From Gracilimonas sp. (GTDB lineage: Bacteria; Bacteroidota; Rhodothermia; Balneolales; Balneolaceae): 64,000 bases of DNA. Each line of letters starts with the position of its first letter. Position 1 is the first letter of the stretch. Location: the NCBI RefSeq assembly GCF_017641085.1, contig NZ_JAEPPI010000001.1, positions 744,001 through 808,000 on the forward strand, written 5' to 3'. The position numbers were made by a program, and so were the translations under genes. The notes under the pieces were generated by a model. The model did no database searches, had not been told where the DNA came from, and saw only the letters and a list, made by a program, of their open reading frames with translations. This document shows positions 60,801-64,000 of the stretch, piece after piece.

Positions 60801-63800
60801 GGATGGCTGCTGTGTAATCACCAGGCTATCGAGTGCACCCGCTACCATTGAAAGCGACCCGTAGTTGGTTCCACCTCCAAGCCCCGTAGTACCGGAGTTT
60901 GTAATATTACCTGAATTTGGTAGCAGTCCGGTTGTTGGGCGGATCTGAAGTCCGCTAATATCAATTTCGCCCGGATTAGAGGTGGACGCCGTATTCACCG
61001 TAAATGTAACCTGGGTAGAAGTAATACTGTTGAAGGACACAGCAAGGGTGGTAGTTCCTCCATAAACAGCCGAAGTGGAAACGGATGGTGTTGCTCCGGT
61101 ATTCCATTCAAATCCGGTAGGTGCATCAAGTACAAAGGTGCCTCCTGCTGATAGTTCACCGGCAAATCCTTCTTTAATGATTGGGCCTGTAAGGGATGTA
61201 TAAGTAGAGTTAGCATCATCCGCAGAAATATTCTCCCCGTTTTCAGCTGCCGTAATTTTACGAATGGACAGGGTGTATTTATCAGACAGGTAGTCTTCTA
61301 CATTCTCACGTTCTGCCTGTGAAAGAAGGCGGCTGTAATAAATGAATTCAGCGATTTCACCATCCCAGCTTTGGTTAGCGGTATTCGGGTCATCCTTACC
61401 CCCTTTTCCAACAATAGCTGTAGTTGCATTGGCCAAAGTGCCCGTTGGGGGAGGCCCTGCAGCGGATGGATTATTTAAAATTCCATCAATAAAAATATCA
61501 TAGGTGTTTCCGCTCTGCCATTGGAAACTAAAAATCTGGCCTGCTGTGGCCTGAATATCAGAAAAACTCTCTAGTTGGTTGTCTGGATCGTTGGCAAGAA
61601 TTCCTGTTTTTACAACATTGGTGAAGGCGCCGTTGTTGTTAGCACCGGCGGCATCATAGCGGAAGGTTAAAAACTCATCGGCATTATTTGGATTCTGAAC
61701 ATTAAAAAGACCCCGGTCGGTATTTGTCTGATCCGATTTATACACCATAAATATGGTAAACTCGGTGGATCCATTAATGTAATTTTCCCCGTCGCTATCT
61801 TCGAAAAAGTCTCCATCTCCGGCGAAGTTGATGGAGGGCTGATTATTCAGCGGGGTAGAACTGCTCACAAAAGTAGGCCTTGTTCCGGCATCAGCAGTAC
61901 CTACAAAATCGTTACTATTTCCACTTTGATCTTGCCAGGTAACCACTTCGCTACCGCTGGTTACAACACCGGCATCCGCACGCAGCCAAACTTCCAGGCC
62001 GCTTATAGCTTCCACCGCATTCACTTCAATAATTCGGGCAACTGTGTCGCTGGCAAGGGCTCCGTCGTGAGCTACAAAACTCACTTCTCGTTCCGGGCCG
62101 GTAGGTATAGTGGCGAAATTCTTATATTCAACGGTTCTGAGGGCGGTTTCATAGTCACTTAGGGAATTGGTACCGGTTAGCTTAAGGCGACCGGTTTGGT
62201 CATCGAAATCACCGGTTATTCCAAAAATACCAGAAAATAGCAGGGAATCTTCCGCGGGTTTGAAATTATCGGTAATAATTACAAAAGCACTGTCTAACTG
62301 GGTGTTGTCCGGATCGGAAACCAATAGGGTAGAAGTAATTTCAATAGGGGCATTGTCATAATTCAGGTCCGAAGTTTCAATTCCAGAGAGAATGGGCGCG
62401 GAATTAACGGCAACAATGTCAAGATCCCGGGTTTCAGTGTTACTATTGGCATCACCATCATTCACTGTAAATGAGAAGGTGCGAGTAATCTCGACAGGGT
62501 CGGCACTCAGGTTTTCATAAGTGACGTTTTCCAAAGCGGTTTGATAATCGGCAAGGGATGCTGTACCGGTCAATGTTAAAATTCCTGTAGTAGAATTCCA
62601 GCTGCCGTTAATTCCAAACTGAGGAGTAAAGCCAAGTTCATCTTCTCCCAGTGTATAATTATTGGTAATGGCCACCGTGGCACTTTCCATATTGGTGTCA
62701 TCATTGTCCGTAATCGTGGCGTTGTAGGCAGCGCCTCCGCTCACAGCCCCGGTGCCTTCAGTATAAGTAAGTGTTGGTCCACTGATGCCGGACAGGGAGG
62801 GGGTACTGTTAACAGAAATTACATTTACATTTCTGGACAAGGTGTTGCTAACATCATCCCAGTCGTACACTTCAAAGTCAACTGTACGTAGGGCTGTTGA
62901 AGGACTTACGGAATTGGTGTTTTCATAGGTAACCGAGCGTAAAACTGTTTGGTAATTGCCCGGAGAATCTTGCCCGGTAAGTAGCAGCACACCGGTTGTA
63001 GCATTAAAGCTGCCGGTAATACTTCCGGTTGGGGTGAAGTCGAGAACATCTTCTGAAGGGTCAAAATTTGAGGAAATTATGACCTGCGCGCTATCCAATA
63101 CGGTATTATCACTATCAGAAACGGTAAGCGTAGAAGTAATAGATGTAGGTGCATCACCTTCGGTATAATCAATATCGGTTCCTTCGATTGCAGCAAGTAC
63201 CGGAGGTTCATTACACCATTTATCACACAGAAAATCGTACACGCTGGCCATTTGCCCGCCATTTAGTGCGGTATTCCAGGAAACAAACTCACCGATGTAC
63301 CCGGTAAAATTATTTGTGCCCGCCGGGTTGTTGCCCGTTGTTACCGGGTCGCGGGTGCCGTTTTCTTCACCAATAATAGCTCCCCCGGCATGTGATTGTT
63401 GCGCATCCACATTGTTTAAAGTGATGGCGCTGTTATCATTAATTCTGGCCGACCAGGTTCGGTCTATCAGCGCTCCGGCTGTGGCATCGTGGCTTGCAAC
63501 GATAATGTAACTTTCGTTGGGCTGAACGGCTCCGAGGTTAATTGATTTATACTGATTACCAACACCCCATTCAGCATTATTCCAAACAAAGGCATAGGCG
63601 TTGCCATCTTTGATGCTTATCTGATATCCCCGTGTACCCCCACCTTGTTCGTAAATTATCTGTAAGCCGGCCGTAGAGGCTCCTGTTCTGAATACAATGG
63701 CAAATGATTTTTCATCATATGTACCGGTGTTCAAAATAGCATTGTTGGGTGGGTCAAGGTTATCATCGGTTCCATCCCAGAGAATTCCGCCTCGCTCCCC

Positions 63801-64000
63801 AAAATAGTTGGAATCGAAAATAGGCTGTTGGGCTGCTGTTCCGTTTGATGCCGAAATATCGGTTCCGGAGCCAACGGCGTTATCCGACCGGTCTCCCCAG
63901 GTAGCAACCGAAGTTCCGTCTCCGGGTTGGTTGCCCAGGTTTAAATCCCCGTTTACATCCAGCGCATCATAATGAAAAACAGGGTTGGCTAAATCGGTGG
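57876..64000 (-). CDS. giant type IX secreted multidomain adhesin, 5' end outside window
   Basis: An open frame of at least 2040 residues. The frame is open past the TTG at 63734 to the window edge, so the true start is outside. Reading from the N-terminal side: LamG/concanavalin-like domain (about 1-265), three cadherin-like repeats of about 115 residues each with paired TLTY/TYEN and GNYQTVL, SLADYQTAL and SLSDYETAL motifs, a second LamG-like domain (LEVWLRADAGVVTSGSEVVTWQDQ onward), several invasin/Big-type Ig-like repeats, a beta-rich region, then the sorting domain NYPNPFNPTTTIPFGL ... KKMVLIK-like end with NYPNPFNP and VFDILGRKVQTL, typical of Por/type IX type A signals. It is exported through Sec and type IX secretion and attached or released at the surface. 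Confidence 0.88.
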   Translation of the reverse strand, partial: TDLANPVFHYDALDVNGDLNLGNQPGDGTSVATWGDRSDNAVGSGTDISASNGTAAQQPIFDSNYFGERGGILWDGTDDNLDPPNNAILNTGTYDEKSFAIVFRTGASTAGLQIIYEQGGGTRGYQISIKDGNAYAFVWNNAEWGVGNQYKSINLGAVQPNESYIIVASHDATAGALIDRTWSARINDNSAITLNNVDAQQSHAGGAIIGEENGTRDPVTTGNNPAGTNNFTGYIGEFVSWNTALNGGQMASVYDFLCDKWCNEPPVLAAIEGTDIDYTEGDAPTSITSTLTVSDSDNTVLDSAQVIISSNFDPSEDVLDFTPTGSITGSFNATTGVLLLTGQDSPGNYQTVLRSVTYENTNSVSPSTALRTVDFEVYDWDDVSNTLSRNVNVISVNSTPSLSGISGPTLTYTEGTGAVSGGAAYNATITDNDDTNMESATVAITNNYTLGEDELGFTPQFGINGSWNSTTGILTLTGTASLADYQTALENVTYENLSADPVEITRTFSFTVNDGDANSNTETRDLDIVAVNSAPILSGIETSDLNYDNAPIEITSTLLVSDPDNTQLDSAFVIITDNFKPAEDSLLFSGIFGITGDFDDQTGRLKLTGTNSLSDYETALRTVEYKNFATIPTGPEREVSFVAHDGALASDTVARIIEVNAVEAISGLEVWLRADAGVVTSGSEVVTWQDQSGNSNDFVGTADAGTRPTFVSSSTPLNNQPSINFAGDGDFFEDSDGENYINGSTEFTIFMVYKSDQTNTDRGLFNVQNPNNADEFLTFRYDAAGANNNGAFTNVVKTGILANDPDNQLESFSDIQATAGQIFSFQWQSGNTYDIFIDGILNNPSAAGPPPTGTLANATTAIVGKGGKDDPNTANQSWDGEIAEFIYYSRLLSQAERENVEDYLSDKYTLSIRKITAAENGENISADDANSTYTSLTGPIIKEGFAGELSAGGTFVLDAPTGFEWNTGATPSVSTSAVYGGTTTLAVSFNSITSTQVTFTVNTASTSNPGEIDISGLQIRPTTGLLPNSGNITNSGTTGLGGGTNYGSLSMVAGALDSLVITQQPSSTNVNTAISPAVRVQLTDQFGNNVKQSGVSVDMALTSGTGTLSGTTTQLTNSLGIADFSNLEIDDVGTKQITASSSGLDDAVSSNFNIVNAGVLTGFKVERVPSGNISPKVAGQNFNIKITAIDGSGTTVTTFSGTTVVTSSCDMGTGQGTTPAFSSGVLSSLTVSITSVGNCTITATNSAGSETGVSNSFAVSAGAPNETETTISASPTVILNDGASTSTITVQAKDAYGNNVTTGGATVVLSTDEGSIGGVTDNSDGTYTATLTSSTSTVVAIVSGTLNGNTISDDAQVEFASFSHIWESQLGSVAAASNYYDPDNWNVNSVPNASSVVLIPASPAVGNEFPVVNITDTEIAALSIEASAELNVSGGVNFIVSGDVTGSGDMLGSNNDSLTIGGNLNLPTFTLGNVIFNGSSDQTIESPHTFVNVEIDNPGTVEITDNFTVTGTLTLTNGELLIPSGKNLIANTQSYGSGELRFQRKISGVRGWRMLSSPVSSTIGDFLDGTLTQGYTGATYSTGSNPGDTLQPNVMWYLEDYDINEEGLPATDNDRLRAPSNITNSLVSGRGYWVYFFGDIAADPLYNNPLPDTLDVAGQEFGVGSTEVDFGVTYTPEADSGWNFVGNPFGAAINWNNASNWTKTNIESTIYIWDPAANSGNGEFLTWNGSTGSLGSGIIPAFQGFWVKANAPAPVLKVKKAAKTTGGNFLRKEAAPAQQQFEGTPPVLELKAEGNGLAKVTHVMLSQNGATGKDPQDALRLLPFSDSHIEFYSTLDDGTELVINNRSANFIHRQNIPLHFEAYMGGQVAAGSYSLSWPGLRNVPEEWMVILIDYEAGQEINLRDQDKYVFTYNSKKKLKQAQPTNGSPSLNKNKSSSRFLLRITTEEIEANIPEEVYLYQNYPNPFNPTTTIPFGLTEETEVTLEVFDILGRKVQTLVSGKLPAGTYNIPFRAGSLASGIYLYRVITNQKVMTNKMVLIK

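Noticed and set aside
57876-63734. Start of the giant adhesin at the TTG at 63734
   Set aside because: The frame stays open beyond it to 64000 and encodes continuous LamG-like sequence (GDLNLGNQPGDGTSVATWGD), so the gene is 5' truncated by the window, not started there.

Overview
The window reads as a chromosome segment of a free-living, flagellated, Bacteroidota-related Gram-negative, most consistent with the Balneolota (Balneola/Gracilimonas-type bacteria). The reasons are a type IX secretion C-terminal sorting domain, DUF4402 pilins, weak A-rich translation starts and moderate GC, together with flagellar genes, RpoN and HslUV. The placement is an inference from gene content; no rRNA, tRNA, CRISPR array, insertion sequence or prophage was seen.

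Layout. (1) 1-11022, flagellar region: a minus-strand fliS-fliD-(fliT-position) operon behind a sigma-54-like -24/-12 element, and the flagellin gene at the other end. Between them lies a five-gene island: a TPR/O-GlcNAc-transferase-like/FkbM fusion, a TPR/WecF-like fusion, a hexapeptide acyltransferase, a WecE-like sugar aminotransferase and a methyltransferase. It looks like a flagellin glycosylation island that makes and attaches an acylated, methylated 4-amino-4,6-dideoxyhexose. (2) 11157-20748, nitrite/nitric oxide region: an Rrf2 regulator with three cysteines, a ScdA/RIC iron-sulfur repair protein, an uncharacterised 606-aa protein, two small NorB-like membrane proteins, a redox operon on the minus strand (DUF2892, thioredoxin, OsmC, DUF302), copper nitrite reductase nirK, and nirV-like, Sco-like and cupredoxin genes. 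Four copies of one palindrome (8-bp arms, 8-bp spacer) sit before the regulator, scdA, nirK and the gene divergent from nirK, and define a probable local regulon. (3) 20768-44418, mostly housekeeping: miaB, pyrE, pgpA, pgsA, cinA, an outer-membrane barrel, ftsX, a PBP4-type dacB, a Fur-family regulator, a long-chain acyl-CoA synthetase, a C-terminal protease, hslUV, an RNase E/G, murA, a BCCP-like protein, DUF3109 and rpoN. (4) 44717-64000, about 19 kb entirely on the minus strand: a surface-structure locus. In transcription order it has a giant type IX secreted adhesin (5' end outside the window), two paralogous three-gene sets of N-terminally anchored pilin-like proteins, a small secreted beta protein, three accessory DUF4402 pilins, a major DUF4402 pilin followed by a strong terminator, a PapD-like chaperone, and an usher carrying SPOR-like repeats at its C-terminus.

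How it works together. RpoN encoded at 42910-44418 could serve the sigma-54-like site before fliS. The two TPR glycosyltransferases share near-identical TPR blocks, which suggests one shared acceptor, probably flagellin, whose middle region is rich in Thr, Ser, Ala and Gly. NirK makes NO; the Rrf2 protein, RIC and membrane proteins would sense it and repair damage. NirK and the neighbouring cupredoxin both lack the usual axial methionine at the type-1 copper position. The best candidates for undescribed biology are the paired pilin-like modules with the usher-SPOR protein, the TPR-WecF flagellin glycosylation island, and the Rrf2/606-aa protein/NirK regulon.
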